The notes: generated by a model from the letters alone, not told the origin. 33,121 nucleotides of DNA from a virus (IMGVR_UViG_3300034018_000288:1-33121), one strand, 5' to 3'; counted from the first letter of the stretch, positions 24,082-31,311 are shown. Program-made: numbers and translations.

Positions 24082-24194
24082 TTCTTGCCTCCGTTCTGCA
24101 TCCAGTCAAGTGCATATAAGAACACTGCTATGGCCACACCACCAAGGCCAAGGCCAATAAACAGCACAGCAATCAAAGCCATTACATCCAGCAT
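24078..24194 (-). CDS. 38-aa single-pass membrane protein
   Basis: Read directly from the sequence; it is too short for usual ORF size cut-offs. The ATG at 24192-24194 has an AAGGAAG site five bases upstream and the stop overlaps the next ATG (ATGA). It encodes one hydrophobic segment of about 24 residues (LIAVLFIGLGLGGVAIAVFL), then a short polar tail with WMQNGGKK. The positive C-terminus suggests an N-out/C-in topology. Possible roles include an inner-membrane anchor, a small toxin-like factor or a holin-like protein, but the early operon position makes a holin less likely. Confidence 0.65.
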   Translation of the reverse strand: MLDVMALIAVLFIGLGLGGVAIAVFLYALDWMQNGGKK

Positions 24195-24204
24195 GGTGAC
24201 TTCC

Positions 24205-24645
24205 TTACAGTTTTGAAATGGCGCGTTTGATGTACCAAACGGCTTTCTCTAGGTCTTGTTTTTTGTTCTCTTTGTAGTCTGCTCGGGTGATGTACTTAAC
24301 CGCATTACCCAAGTGATAGTCCAAACCTTTGGCCTCGATGAAGTCGATGGTCTCGATACCGCCCACTTTGTAGTGGGATGGGTGGTTGACGGGGTCATCT
24401 TGTGTAAGTTGTGCCGCCAATGCGTTTTGTGCATCTTCGTCAAGAGCATTTGTATTAATCCAGCGATACACGTACCCGTCCCCTGCTTCTGGTGCGGGTG
24501 TTGGGTTGCTCGGCATCTTCCTCTTGATCATGTAGACAACTTGATATGTAGTACCAAACTGCGCCGCCACATCTTTCAATGCCATATCGGGGTGCGCTTT
24601 GAGGTGACGACGAATCTTCTCTGCTCTGCTTAGTTTTTTAGCCAT
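24205..24645 (-). CDS. HTH-like region plus DUF3310-type protein
   Basis: The start at 24645 (146 residues) has an AGGAGAG site and overlaps the stop of the upstream nuclease gene (TAATG); a longer reading from 24723 has neither. Residues about 20-43 (MALKDVAAQFGTTYQVVYMI) look like a helix-turn-helix. Residues about 85-146, from DPVNHPSHYKVGGIETIDFI to LEKAVWYIKRAI, match the DUF3310 pattern common in phage early regions, often labelled nucleotide kinase without proof. No P-loop is present, so a kinase role is not supported here. The pairing of an HTH-like region with this domain suggests DNA-linked regulation. Confidence 0.75.
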   Translation of the reverse strand: MAKKLSRAEKIRRHLKAHPDMALKDVAAQFGTTYQVVYMIKRKMPSNPTPAPEAGDGYVYRWINTNALDEDAQNALAAQLTQDDPVNHPSHYKVGGIETIDFIEAKGLDYHLGNAVKYITRADYKENKKQDLEKAVWYIKRAISKL

Positions 24646-25316
24646 TATTTCTCTCCTTGGTTGTGATCGCATGATGTGACTGGACACCAGCCACGGCAGG
24701 TAAAGTTGGGCTTCGGGTTCCACATGTCGTTTTCTACGGAAGCCTGAAGTTGACCAACATCTGATATCCAGCTACCCCACAGTTCTTTCTGTGATTCAGC
24801 CAAATAAGCAGTCTTTACGAAGTCATCAGCGAACAGGAACATCAAGCCCGCTTTGACTTTCTTTACTTCTGGGAAGTGCTTGAAGATCGCAAGGGACACG
24901 ATCTCCAGTTGCTTGAGTTCAGCAAACTTGCTCGACTTGCCCGTCTTGTAATCCACAGTCAGGGCGGTGTCGCCTTGCAAGATGATGATGTCTGCAACGC
25001 CGCGCCACCACACGTTCTTGTCGAAGAATCCGCATGGCTTCAAATCAGCGGTCAGGCCGAGCTTATTCTCACAAAGTTTCTCCCCGGGCATATCTTTCAG
25101 CACCTTAAGGGCTGGCTCAATGTGGTTGTACTTCTCAGGAATGGGGCGACCCTTACCAACGTATTCTTCAGCGATCTTGTGAATCTCATTACCAAAAGTA
25201 ATAGCCTCGCTCAACGGCTCTTTGATATCCTTCACCACCTTGAGGTGGTAATACTTCTTGGGGCACTGCTGGTACAACGCCAAACTGCTGTACGACCAAG
25301 TGATAGGTTTTGCCAT
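24645..25316 (-). CDS. Cas4/RecB-like PD-(D/E)XK nuclease with cysteine cluster
   Basis: The start at 25316 (223 residues) overlaps the DNA polymerase stop by one base (TAATG). The motifs are SYSSLALYQQCPKKYY with Cys18, GNEIHK with His46, GVADIIIL with Asp109, VDYKTGK with Asp122 and Lys124, and Gln136 in the following helix. This is the RecB-type nuclease core. Three further cysteines at 207, 211 and 216 (CRGWCPVTSC) with Cys18 give the four-Cys pattern of iron-sulphur-cluster Cas4/AddB nucleases. Family knowledge: such enzymes are 5'-3' DNA exonucleases. Position after the polymerase suggests a replication or recombination job. There is no CRISPR context. Confidence 0.87.
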   Translation of the reverse strand: MAKPITWSYSSLALYQQCPKKYYHLKVVKDIKEPLSEAITFGNEIHKIAEEYVGKGRPIPEKYNHIEPALKVLKDMPGEKLCENKLGLTADLKPCGFFDKNVWWRGVADIIILQGDTALTVDYKTGKSSKFAELKQLEIVSLAIFKHFPEVKKVKAGLMFLFADDFVKTAYLAESQKELWGSWISDVGQLQASVENDMWNPKPNFTCRGWCPVTSCDHNQGEK

Positions 25317-27145
25317 TAACAATCTCCATAGTTGCGGGCCATCCCAGACTCGCAATCAAGCGGCAAGGTCAGAGCCCAAGGGGGTGGTGTACGCATACAC
25401 GCTTCGATGTAAGCCCGAGCTTCGTCAGCCTCGTTCTCTGGTACTACGCAAGCCACAGCGTCATGCACGGTCAGCACAACTCGATAGCGTTTTTCGATTT
25501 GAATGATCTGCTCACCAATAATGCAACGGGCAACAGCTTGGCACAGGTTCTCGGCAACCTTACCGCCGTATATCTTGTTTGGTTTATTGCGTGTTTCGTA
25601 GGTGAATTGGCCGTTGGTGTTTCGACGCAACTCAGGGTAGTTGAGGTACAGGCCATTGGGTAGGGGGATTCCCGTGAACGGGGAAGTTTCCATGAGTCCA
25701 ACTGAATCCACCTGCACTGGCTTGTTGGCCACGATAGATGTCAGCACCAAGTTCAAATGGTTCCACCACTCTGCAATACGGCGGTTTACACCACGGTACT
25801 GCTTGATGATGAAACGGCAAGTGTCTATATCTAACTCTTTGCCCATGTTGGACAACTGAGCTTGAAACTTCTCCGCGCCCATTCCGTACCCCGCGCCAAG
25901 TACGGTTGTTTTCCCAATAAAACGCTGATCCGCAGTAACTTCATGCTCAAAAGTCCCATAGATCGCGGACGCCATGTGCTTATACACGTCGGCTTTTCTA
26001 CGGAACAACTCCAAGATGTACGTCTCGCCCGCCAGCCACGCCAACACACGCGCTTCAATCTGGGACGAGTCGCAGTCGATAATTACATGGCCCGCTGGGG
26101 CAACGATACAGCGCTTGAGCTTGCCGCCCTCAGAGCCACGGCTTGGAAGGTTTTGCAGATTGACCTTGTCAGACCCGCCCCACCGCCCTGTGTGCGCGGC
26201 GTAATATTTCAAAGGAATAGGGAGACGATGAAGCGCCCCGCAGATGTGCCCCCTGCGTGATATCTCGATGAACCGCTCTGTCCTTGTCTCTTCCAGCGTT
26301 GACTTCGCACCAATACGCGCCGCCACAATAGCTTGCACTGCCTCGTTCGGATGCCCCAACAAATGCAAGAAGTCCTTGTCGCTCTTGGCAAAGGCATATA
26401 TGAATTTGTCTGGGTTTGCGGGGCTGGGCTTCATTGGTGGCCTCACGCCATATGATTTCAGCAGTTCAGCAAACTTGGCCGAGCTGTTCAAAACTTCTTT
26501 CGTTATCCCAGAATCAGTAAACAATTTGTCCTTGCGCTCACGGACCGCTAACAAATGCTCTTCCAATTTCTGCGTATCAAGCTCCAGCAGTGGGTCGCTG
26601 AACATCCTGATCGTGATATCTATGAGTCGCTTCTCTTTGGTCGGGAATGTTGCATCGAGTTCTTTAAATAGCTTGTAGGTCAACTCCACATCGTTCTTGC
26701 AATACTCACCGTACTGCGCCAACTGTTGTGCCCCAAAGTCCTCTCTTCTCAATCCCTTAGCGTCATTGACTTCAAAGCCCTTTGCACCCAACCCAAAGTG
26801 TTCGACCAGCTTGGCCAAACTGCCGCCCACCTGAGTACCCAGCAGAGCCCGAGCCATAGACAGCGTATCCAACCATGCCTTGGGCTTCTGACCAAACACC
26901 CATGTCAGGATGGCCGCATCAAACATAGCGTTATGGGCTAACACGAAGTGGTTGTCCCAATCAAAGCCCGCCAGCCATTCAGCGGTCTCATCCATGTCAC
27001 CCGTGAACCATTCAGCGGGTGCATCGTTCACCTTGACCGCCACGCCCACAACTTGGAATTGTGGGTCGCGAACATATTCCTCTGTCGTTATTTTTGAGAG
27101 GCTGTAGTCTGCGGCGTAGTAAGTCTCAAAGTCTATGGTGATCAA
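25316..27145 (-). CDS. polA-like: family A DNA polymerase with 3'-5' exonuclease
   Basis: The 609-residue protein has a proofreading domain (DFE with Asp5/Glu7, Asp76 in AHNAMFDAAIL, and YxxxD at 148-152) and the polymerase motifs: A, DSSQIEAR with catalytic Asp359; B, RFIGKTTVLGAGYG; C, VHDA with Asp562. There is no 5'-3' exonuclease domain, as in T7-type phage enzymes. In motif B the residue matching E. coli Phe762 is Leu416, as in many aquatic viral polymerases. The start codon appears to be TTG (27143-27145), overlapping the upstream stop as TTGA with a GGGA seven bases before it; there is no ATG near. It would copy the phage genome with the primase-helicase and the candidate SSB. Confidence 0.95.
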   Translation of the reverse strand: MITIDFETYYAADYSLSKITTEEYVRDPQFQVVGVAVKVNDAPAEWFTGDMDETAEWLAGFDWDNHFVLAHNAMFDAAILTWVFGQKPKAWLDTLSMARALLGTQVGGSLAKLVEHFGLGAKGFEVNDAKGLRREDFGAQQLAQYGEYCKNDVELTYKLFKELDATFPTKEKRLIDITIRMFSDPLLELDTQKLEEHLLAVRERKDKLFTDSGITKEVLNSSAKFAELLKSYGVRPPMKPSPANPDKFIYAFAKSDKDFLHLLGHPNEAVQAIVAARIGAKSTLEETRTERFIEISRRGHICGALHRLPIPLKYYAAHTGRWGGSDKVNLQNLPSRGSEGGKLKRCIVAPAGHVIIDCDSSQIEARVLAWLAGETYILELFRRKADVYKHMASAIYGTFEHEVTADQRFIGKTTVLGAGYGMGAEKFQAQLSNMGKELDIDTCRFIIKQYRGVNRRIAEWWNHLNLVLTSIVANKPVQVDSVGLMETSPFTGIPLPNGLYLNYPELRRNTNGQFTYETRNKPNKIYGGKVAENLCQAVARCIIGEQIIQIEKRYRVVLTVHDAVACVVPENEADEARAYIEACMRTPPPWALTLPLDCESGMARNYGDC

Positions 27146-27540
27146 GGGCTCGTCCCAATTAATACATTGCGCAAAGCTTTGTTCAATTCCTCATTGACCA
27201 CGGCGTTCATCTGTTGCTGGTACATACTTTGTTGGGATGGGACTGTGCCGTTCCACATTGCTGTAGTTATGCCTGTCGTTCCTTTTGGCTGTATCACAAC
27301 TCCAAGTTGGGGTTGGAGATTAAGCACCAACTCCATAGCTTCATTCAAAGCCAAATCCCGCTTGGCGCGGCGATAAGCTCGTTGAAGCATGTAGCGTTCG
27401 TAGCGCGAAAAGCCACGCGAGTCGGCAAGGCTATCCAGCTTTCTTAGGTGACTGGCATCAAACTCTCCGTCAAACTTTTCAAGGACGGCTTTAAGTTGAT
27501 CGGGCAGTGGGTAACGCAGAAGTTTCTCAGTGAATTTCAT
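27142..27540 (-). CDS. 132-aa protein between two nucleic-acid genes, unknown
   Basis: The start at 27540 (MKFTEKLLRYPLPDQ) overlaps the VRR-NUC gene by 14 bases and has GAGGTG upstream; a longer reading from 27555 only adds five residues. The N-terminal two thirds are basic and helical (FSRYERYMLQRAYRRAKRDL). The C-terminal third is Gln/Asn/Met-rich with PSQQSMYQQQMNAVVNEELN. It ends in an overlap with the polymerase start. No catalytic motif is visible. Its place suggests a polymerase accessory or DNA-binding protein; that is inference. Confidence 0.7.
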   Translation of the reverse strand: MKFTEKLLRYPLPDQLKAVLEKFDGEFDASHLRKLDSLADSRGFSRYERYMLQRAYRRAKRDLALNEAMELVLNLQPQLGVVIQPKGTTGITTAMWNGTVPSQQSMYQQQMNAVVNEELNKALRNVLIGTSP

Positions 27541-27871
27541 TCTTGAACACCTCATTCAGAGTTTGAAAAATAGTCGCGCTGTCAATCGCGATCATCACGT
27601 CCTTGAGATGATCAAGGTTGCCCTCGTTTATCACAAGGGCCGCGCCTCCCGCGCCGCGAATACGCTGGAGTTCACGATCTTGCAAGGCTGTGGTTTTTCC
27701 CTTGCCCGCTTTGCATTCGATGGCTACAAAGTAGCCATGAGCGCAGACTATGATGTCTGGTATACCTGCACGGCCTAAACCGTTTGAGGCTGGGAAGAAG
27801 TAGTATGCGTCATGCTGTTTCAGTATTTCAACGCATTGATTTTTTACTTTTCTCTCTGGGGTCAAGGCCAT
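27527..27871 (-). CDS. VRR-NUC-type nuclease
   Basis: The start at 27871 (114 residues) follows an AGGAGAG site and the promoter at 27894-27922; the longer frame from 27988 would run through that promoter. Motifs fit the PD-(D/E)XK core of VRR-NUC domains: GIPDI with Asp39, IECKAGKGKT with Glu52 and Lys54, and Gln64 in the next helix. The N-terminal KVKNQCVEILKQHDAYYFF supplies the first helix and strand. Family knowledge: stand-alone VRR-NUC proteins are phage nucleases, and the domain is also the core of FAN1, which acts on branched DNA. Here it is first in the operon with polymerase, so a junction-cleaving role in replication is likely. Confidence 0.9.
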   Translation of the reverse strand: MALTPERKVKNQCVEILKQHDAYYFFPASNGLGRAGIPDIIVCAHGYFVAIECKAGKGKTTALQDRELQRIRGAGGAALVINEGNLDHLKDVMIAIDSATIFQTLNEVFKNEIH

Positions 27872-27893
27872 TATTCTCTCCTGTATGGCCTCT

Positions 27894-27922
27894 AATATAG
27901 GGGTGGCTTTAGACTTTGTCAA
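27894..27922 (-). promoter_or_regulatory. strong sigma70 promoter for the polymerase operon
   Basis: On the minus strand TTGACA (27917-27922) and TATATT (27894-27899) are separated by 17 bases, with an A-rich tract upstream of the -35 resembling an UP element. Start of transcription would be near 27887, about 16 bases before the ATG at 27871. A 15-base block (27910-27924) is identical to one at 20617-20631, and an 11-base block (27884-27894) to one at 20605-20615, but the second lies downstream of the -10 here and inside the spacer there. Confidence 0.88.
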
Positions 27923-27953
27923 GTCTTTTTTGTAGGGGTATCCACTATACACC

Positions 27954-27982
27954 GAACAAAGCGACATCGTGTCGGTTTGTTC
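27954..27982. repeat. 29-bp imperfect palindrome, copy 1
   Basis: Arms of 13 bases (GAACAAAGCGACA and TGTCGGTTTGTTC) flank a 3-base centre, with one mismatch between the arms. It lies between the terminator of the module to the right and the promoter at 27894-27922. A second copy with the same arms and a different centre is at 29817-29845. It could be an operator for a dimeric regulator, a transcript hairpin, or a protein-binding site. Confidence 0.8.
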
Positions 27983-27986
27983 AGGC

Positions 27987-28013
27987 AAAAAAAGACCCGC
28001 ACATAGGCGGGTC
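27987..28013 (-). terminator. intrinsic terminator after the VWA/DUF3150 module
   Basis: A perfect 7-bp stem, GACCCGC with GCGGGTC (27994-28000 and 28007-28013), with a 6-base loop, is followed on the minus strand by seven T residues (27987-27993). It lies 22 bases after the stop of the gene ending at 28035. It separates the right-hand unknown module from the polymerase operon, which has its own promoter just downstream. Confidence 0.92.
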
Positions 28014-28034
28014 GTAAAGGGTGTAGCTGTTAAG

Positions 28035-28907
28035 TTATATGACGATGTGGAAATTAGTGTCGTTGTATCTAAAGCCTACATCACGCACTACCTCTCCGTC
28101 TTGCATAAGCTGTAGTACAGCTAAGCGGTTCTGCCATGTCTCAGACAGTTGGTCAAACTCCATAACTTCTATGTTGTCTGTTTGCTTGTCTTTGTACAAG
28201 TACAGCCCGTTGTGTATACACACAGTCGTCATTCCGTCGTTGGCCAAAAGCTGCTCCATCTCCATCGCTAACTCATACTGAGCCATGTGCTCCTCGTACT
28301 TGGGCGACTCAAAGATATCTCTGACCGGCCTGTTTATGCCGTCAGGTATGGGCAAGTTCCGGACTACACAGAACACATACTTCTGTAACATCACTTCATC
28401 TTTGATCATAGCTGATCTACTGATCGGAGCCTTCAAGTCACGCAAGGAATAGTAGGTGGCGTTACGCGCCTCATCGTCTGCCTTTTTGATGATCTCGTCG
28501 TAGTTCATCTTGACAAACAACTTCTTGATCTTGCGGACAGCAATATCAAGCTTCTCGGTACTTGTAACATGTCGCGAGCCTCGCTGTTTCTCAATGCGCC
28601 ACGACTCGATGTCATAGGTGTCGGTGTTCTTGCGCCCGTACCTGTGACTCACAGAGATACTACCAAGCTGTTCCCCGCCCGCTATGACATTGACTCGTCT
28701 GAGAAACTGCTTGCCATCGGGTGCGGTGATTAAGTCCCCGTCGGCATTTCGTTTGTTGCCCATAGCGTTGGTGTAATTCCACTGGTCGTGTCTCTTCCAA
28801 GAGAATATCCAGTTCGAGTTGTCGAGCGCGAGCTTACGCACCAGTTCATCAAGCATCGGGTCAAGGATGCGGTTGTCAGGTAATTGAATGTTTGCAAACT
28901 GTGTCAT
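28035..28907 (-). CDS. 290-aa protein in VWA/DUF3150 module, unknown
   Basis: The start at 28907 (MTQFANIQLPDNRIL) has a GGTGA upstream; the ATG at 28919 would overlap the previous gene by 7 bases without a clear ribosome site. The protein is mixed alpha/beta: WIFSWKRHDQWNY, a strand region GGEQLGSISVSHRYG, then long helices rich in Lys and Glu (IAVRKIKKLFVKMNYDEIIK), and a C-terminal part with MTTVCIHNGLYLYKDKQ. It has no signal peptide or known catalytic motif. It is the last gene of the module before the terminator. The function is not recognised. Confidence 0.75.
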   Translation of the reverse strand: MTQFANIQLPDNRILDPMLDELVRKLALDNSNWIFSWKRHDQWNYTNAMGNKRNADGDLITAPDGKQFLRRVNVIAGGEQLGSISVSHRYGRKNTDTYDIESWRIEKQRGSRHVTSTEKLDIAVRKIKKLFVKMNYDEIIKKADDEARNATYYSLRDLKAPISRSAMIKDEVMLQKYVFCVVRNLPIPDGINRPVRDIFESPKYEEHMAQYELAMEMEQLLANDGMTTVCIHNGLYLYKDKQTDNIEVMEFDQLSETWQNRLAVLQLMQDGEVVRDVGFRYNDTNFHIVI

Positions 28908-28912
28908 GCGGT

Positions 28913-29785
28913 TCACCATTGAAATTTGTTAAGGATGTCATCGACGCTATGCTTCAACTCAGCGCGAGCGCTAGGTATCTTGCGTAGGTCTTCGGGGTCA
29001 ATGCCGTTGATCGCTTTCTCCAGCATACGACGAGCTTCTTCAAGCGCTGGGTCTTTCATCACATTCAGCACAGATAACAGACCGCACAACTCCAAGGCGT
29101 TGTTGACCAGACTGTCTCTGAATATGTTGCGCTTGCCGTCCTCGTTGTCGGTCAGCGTTTCACTCATTCTCGACAGCATCTTGTGCAGTCGTGTCCAAGG
29201 GTCACGCATGGCCTCGTTCATCTTGTTGTTGAACATCTTGTCGTACTGCTCGGCCAAGTCTTGACGCACCTTGTCCTCGCATTGGATACGGAAGTCACCC
29301 TTCTCTGGAACAGGAAGGAAGTTGTACTCAAACTTGAAGCGACGGGGCAATGACGCCACATCAGGAAACTCTGATGCGTCGAAATACTTGCCGAGCTTGA
29401 AGGCTTGGGCGCTAACCAACGTCGGATAAGCTAGTATGAAGTCATCGACTAAAGCGTTGAAGTTGGCTTCCATCGTCCCGAGTTGCTCACGATACGCAAA
29501 GAAGTTCTCCATCGGCAACAAGCCAATGCCTTTCATCCACGGCAGAGTCTGTGTGCCGTTCCACGCGCGGCACTTCGCCGCATACTTCTCTATTTTGCTG
29601 AGATGATCACTGCCCGCCATGAGGTACTTGTAGACAGAGCTTGCGTCTTGGTCAGCTTCTTTGGCTGTGTTCAAGTCCGCAGTGGTTTCCTTATCGCGCT
29701 TGCGAGCAGTCCATGTACTGATACGCAATTCAACAAGCATCGCCATAGAAGCGAGCGATATGGATGGGGTTTCAAAAGTTTGCAT
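28913..29785 (-). CDS. DUF3150-like protein
   Basis: The 290-residue protein has the pattern remembered for DUF3150: MLVELRISTWTARKRDKET near the N-terminus, RAWNGTQTLPWM, GLLPMENFFAYREQLG, then FLPVPEKGDFRIQ in the middle, and a helical C-terminus. The family has no proven function; in phages and bacteria it is reported beside MoxR-type AAA ATPase and VWA genes, which fits the VWA gene at 31719-33011 here. A GGAGAG site precedes the ATG. The family match is from memory of the motif pattern and needs a profile search; the coding call itself is firm. Confidence 0.75.
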   Translation of the reverse strand: MQTFETPSISLASMAMLVELRISTWTARKRDKETTADLNTAKEADQDASSVYKYLMAGSDHLSKIEKYAAKCRAWNGTQTLPWMKGIGLLPMENFFAYREQLGTMEANFNALVDDFILAYPTLVSAQAFKLGKYFDASEFPDVASLPRRFKFEYNFLPVPEKGDFRIQCEDKVRQDLAEQYDKMFNNKMNEAMRDPWTRLHKMLSRMSETLTDNEDGKRNIFRDSLVNNALELCGLLSVLNVMKDPALEEARRMLEKAINGIDPEDLRKIPSARAELKHSVDDILNKFQW

Positions 29786-29816
29786 TTATCTCTCCAAGAT
29801 AGGTTGGTTTAGAAAC

Positions 29817-29845
29817 GAACAAAGCGACACCATGTCGGTTTGTTC
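29817..29845. repeat. 29-bp imperfect palindrome, copy 2
   Basis: The same 13-base arms as at 27954-27982, with one mismatch and a different 3-base centre (CCA instead of TCG). It fills most of the 58-base gap upstream of the DUF3150-like gene and touches the stop codon of the 351-aa gene at 29844. No other gap in this half carries it. Confidence 0.8.
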
Positions 29846-30899
29846 AAAGCACAGGTCCGAGTTCCGTTAGAAACTCAGAGTTCTGTTTGGTTGGCACTTC
29901 GCCCACGGCTAAAGGGACTTTCCTAAAGCAGTCATCAAAGTGCAAGAACAGCGCAATGTCACCGAGATACTTCACGGCTTTCTCACGATTCAGTACAAAA
30001 TTAACACCCCAGTGCTTGTCTGCAACCCGATAGTGTTTGCGCTCTGCTTCATGATGTTTGAGTACATTCAACGCATGTACCCAGTTGTCGCTTAGCGGGC
30101 CTGTGACCCACTCGTACAACTTAGCGCATCCGTTTCTGTCGAATCCGTTGTGTCTCGCACCACGCCAGTTTGCGCTACCGCCATGAGGAAAGTGCTGTCT
30201 GCTGTGGTTGATGTCCCATCTGTTTGGCGATTCACTCCAAGCTTTGGTCTTCGTGAACGCTTCATATTCATCCTCGTCCATCAAACCAACCGCTTTGAAC
30301 AAGATACCCTTGGACGATTCGACTTCCTTAACGGCTTGGTCATTGGTCTCGGGCGCAATGGACTGCACCAGATCAACCCATTCAAGGAACGGCTCGCACA
30401 GTTTGAGATACTTCTTCTCCGACCCGCGAATCTTTCGGATAGCGTACTCCACGAGAACATCAATCATCTCGAAAGAATCACCCGTCTTTCTAAACTTGAT
30501 CGTCTCGCCCGCTCGCAATATGTAAGACTTCTCGCCCATGTTGCTGGTCACCAACAATCGGCCCTTGTCCCAACTGAAGCCAATCCCCATCGGAACAAAT
30601 TGCTGGATGTTGTTGGGCACATACGCAGAGTAGTACACGGGAGAATGAATCGTGAATGTGTCGTCCGACTTCCAAACCACAAGCGGGTGCTTGTAGTAAT
30701 TCAGACAGACCGTGTCGTCATCAGGCATGGAGATGCTCGCCATGTTCCAATGCTTGCGACTACCAAGTGGCACAGCATAGTTTGACTGCTTGCTGTTGAT
30801 CGGCTTGGTGTTCTTGAACTTCGCAACATACTCAGCGAACGACTGACGCATCACCACGCCCGCTGTGTTGTAGTTGCTGTAATAACTTGCGTATCCCAT
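29844..30899 (-). CDS. 351-aa protein in VWA/DUF3150 module, unknown
   Basis: The start is the ATG at 30899, overlapping the stop of the small upstream gene (TGATG) with AAAGGAAAG before it; a GTG just upstream is also possible. The protein begins GYASYYSNYNTAGVVMRQ, has strand-rich middle parts (DDTVCLNYYKHPLVVWKSDD, FTIHSPVYYSAYVPNN, KSYILRAGETIKFRK) and a helical C-terminal half with many His, Trp and Asn (WDINHSRQHFPHGGSANW, KLYEWVTGPLSDNW). No known catalytic pattern was recognised. Its place between the VWA and DUF3150 genes suggests a shared job. Confidence 0.75.
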   Translation of the reverse strand: MGYASYYSNYNTAGVVMRQSFAEYVAKFKNTKPINSKQSNYAVPLGSRKHWNMASISMPDDDTVCLNYYKHPLVVWKSDDTFTIHSPVYYSAYVPNNIQQFVPMGIGFSWDKGRLLVTSNMGEKSYILRAGETIKFRKTGDSFEMIDVLVEYAIRKIRGSEKKYLKLCEPFLEWVDLVQSIAPETNDQAVKEVESSKGILFKAVGLMDEDEYEAFTKTKAWSESPNRWDINHSRQHFPHGGSANWRGARHNGFDRNGCAKLYEWVTGPLSDNWVHALNVLKHHEAERKHYRVADKHWGVNFVLNREKAVKYLGDIALFLHFDDCFRKVPLAVGEVPTKQNSEFLTELGPVL

Positions 30900-31060
30900 C
30901 ACGCTTTCCTTTCAATAAAGAGAGAAATAAGGTGGCGAACCACCTGTCCGTTTGTGGGCTCGAAGCCCATTGCACCAATGAGTTGGCCTCTCACGACTTG
31001 TAAGAGATCAAAGGTTTCTTTGTTAAGGGTCACTGAGTACCCAGTTTTTGAGTTAGTCAT
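30899..31060 (-). CDS. 53-aa protein, possibly ribbon-helix-helix
   Basis: Read directly from the sequence; it is below common ORF size cut-offs and fills what would otherwise be a 155-base gap. The ATG at 31058-31060 lies in the stop of the upstream gene (ATGA) and the TGA at 30899-30901 overlaps the next ATG. The sequence starts with a strand GYSVTLNKETFDLLQVVRGQ and continues with NGQVVRHLISLFIERKA, a strand-helix-helix order like Arc/MetJ-type proteins. The chained overlaps on both sides support it as real. A regulatory role is inferred. Confidence 0.7.
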   Translation of the reverse strand: MTNSKTGYSVTLNKETFDLLQVVRGQLIGAMGFEPTNGQVVRHLISLFIERKA

Positions 31061-31311
31061 CGCTTGTTTTTCTCCGCAAGAATCTTCATGTTGCTGTCGA
31101 TCTCAAGTTGCAGTACACCCGATATAGGCGCGATGGTCGCCGCCTGTGGGTCGGGGTCACCTATTGCGTTGCACTTGTTTGAGTCCTGTCCTTGAATCCA
31201 TGCGTTGTGTATGCGTGACGCACCGCACAGCACCCTTGAAATACTCAAGGCTTCATCCATGCTCAACAAGAACCTCTTATCTCCAATAAAGAGAATTACC
31301 TGATCATCCAT
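31057..31311 (-). CDS. 84-aa protein, unknown
   Basis: The ATG at 31311 has a strong AGGAGGT site four bases upstream and overlaps the end of the preceding gene by 8 bases. The N-terminal part (QVILFIGDKRFLLSMDEALS) is a strand pair then helix; the middle is Asn/Asp/Gln-rich with Cys (NKCNAIGDPDPQAA) and the C-terminus is a helix ending in Lys and Arg. No membrane segment or known motif is visible. The function is not recognised. Confidence 0.75.
   Translation of the reverse strand: MDDQVILFIGDKRFLLSMDEALSISRVLCGASRIHNAWIQGQDSNKCNAIGDPDPQAATIAPISGVLQLEIDSNMKILAEKNKR

Noticed and set aside
24646-24723. Longer start for the DUF3310-type gene
   Set aside because: It lies inside the upstream nuclease gene and lacks a ribosome site; the ATG at 24645 has AGGAGAG and a TAATG overlap.
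27954-27982. Palindrome as a phage attachment site or terminator
   Set aside because: There is no integrase or tRNA gene nearby and no T tract after the stem; a separate strong terminator lies just beside it.
27872-27988. N-terminal extension of the VRR-NUC frame from 27988
   Set aside because: It would translate through the promoter at 27894-27922 and the first palindrome; the ATG at 27871 has an AGGAGAG site.
30150-30785. 211-aa plus-strand ORF
   Set aside because: It is antisense to the 351-aa gene, which is linked to its upstream neighbour by a stop-start overlap. The reverse frame has no ribosome site or partner genes.
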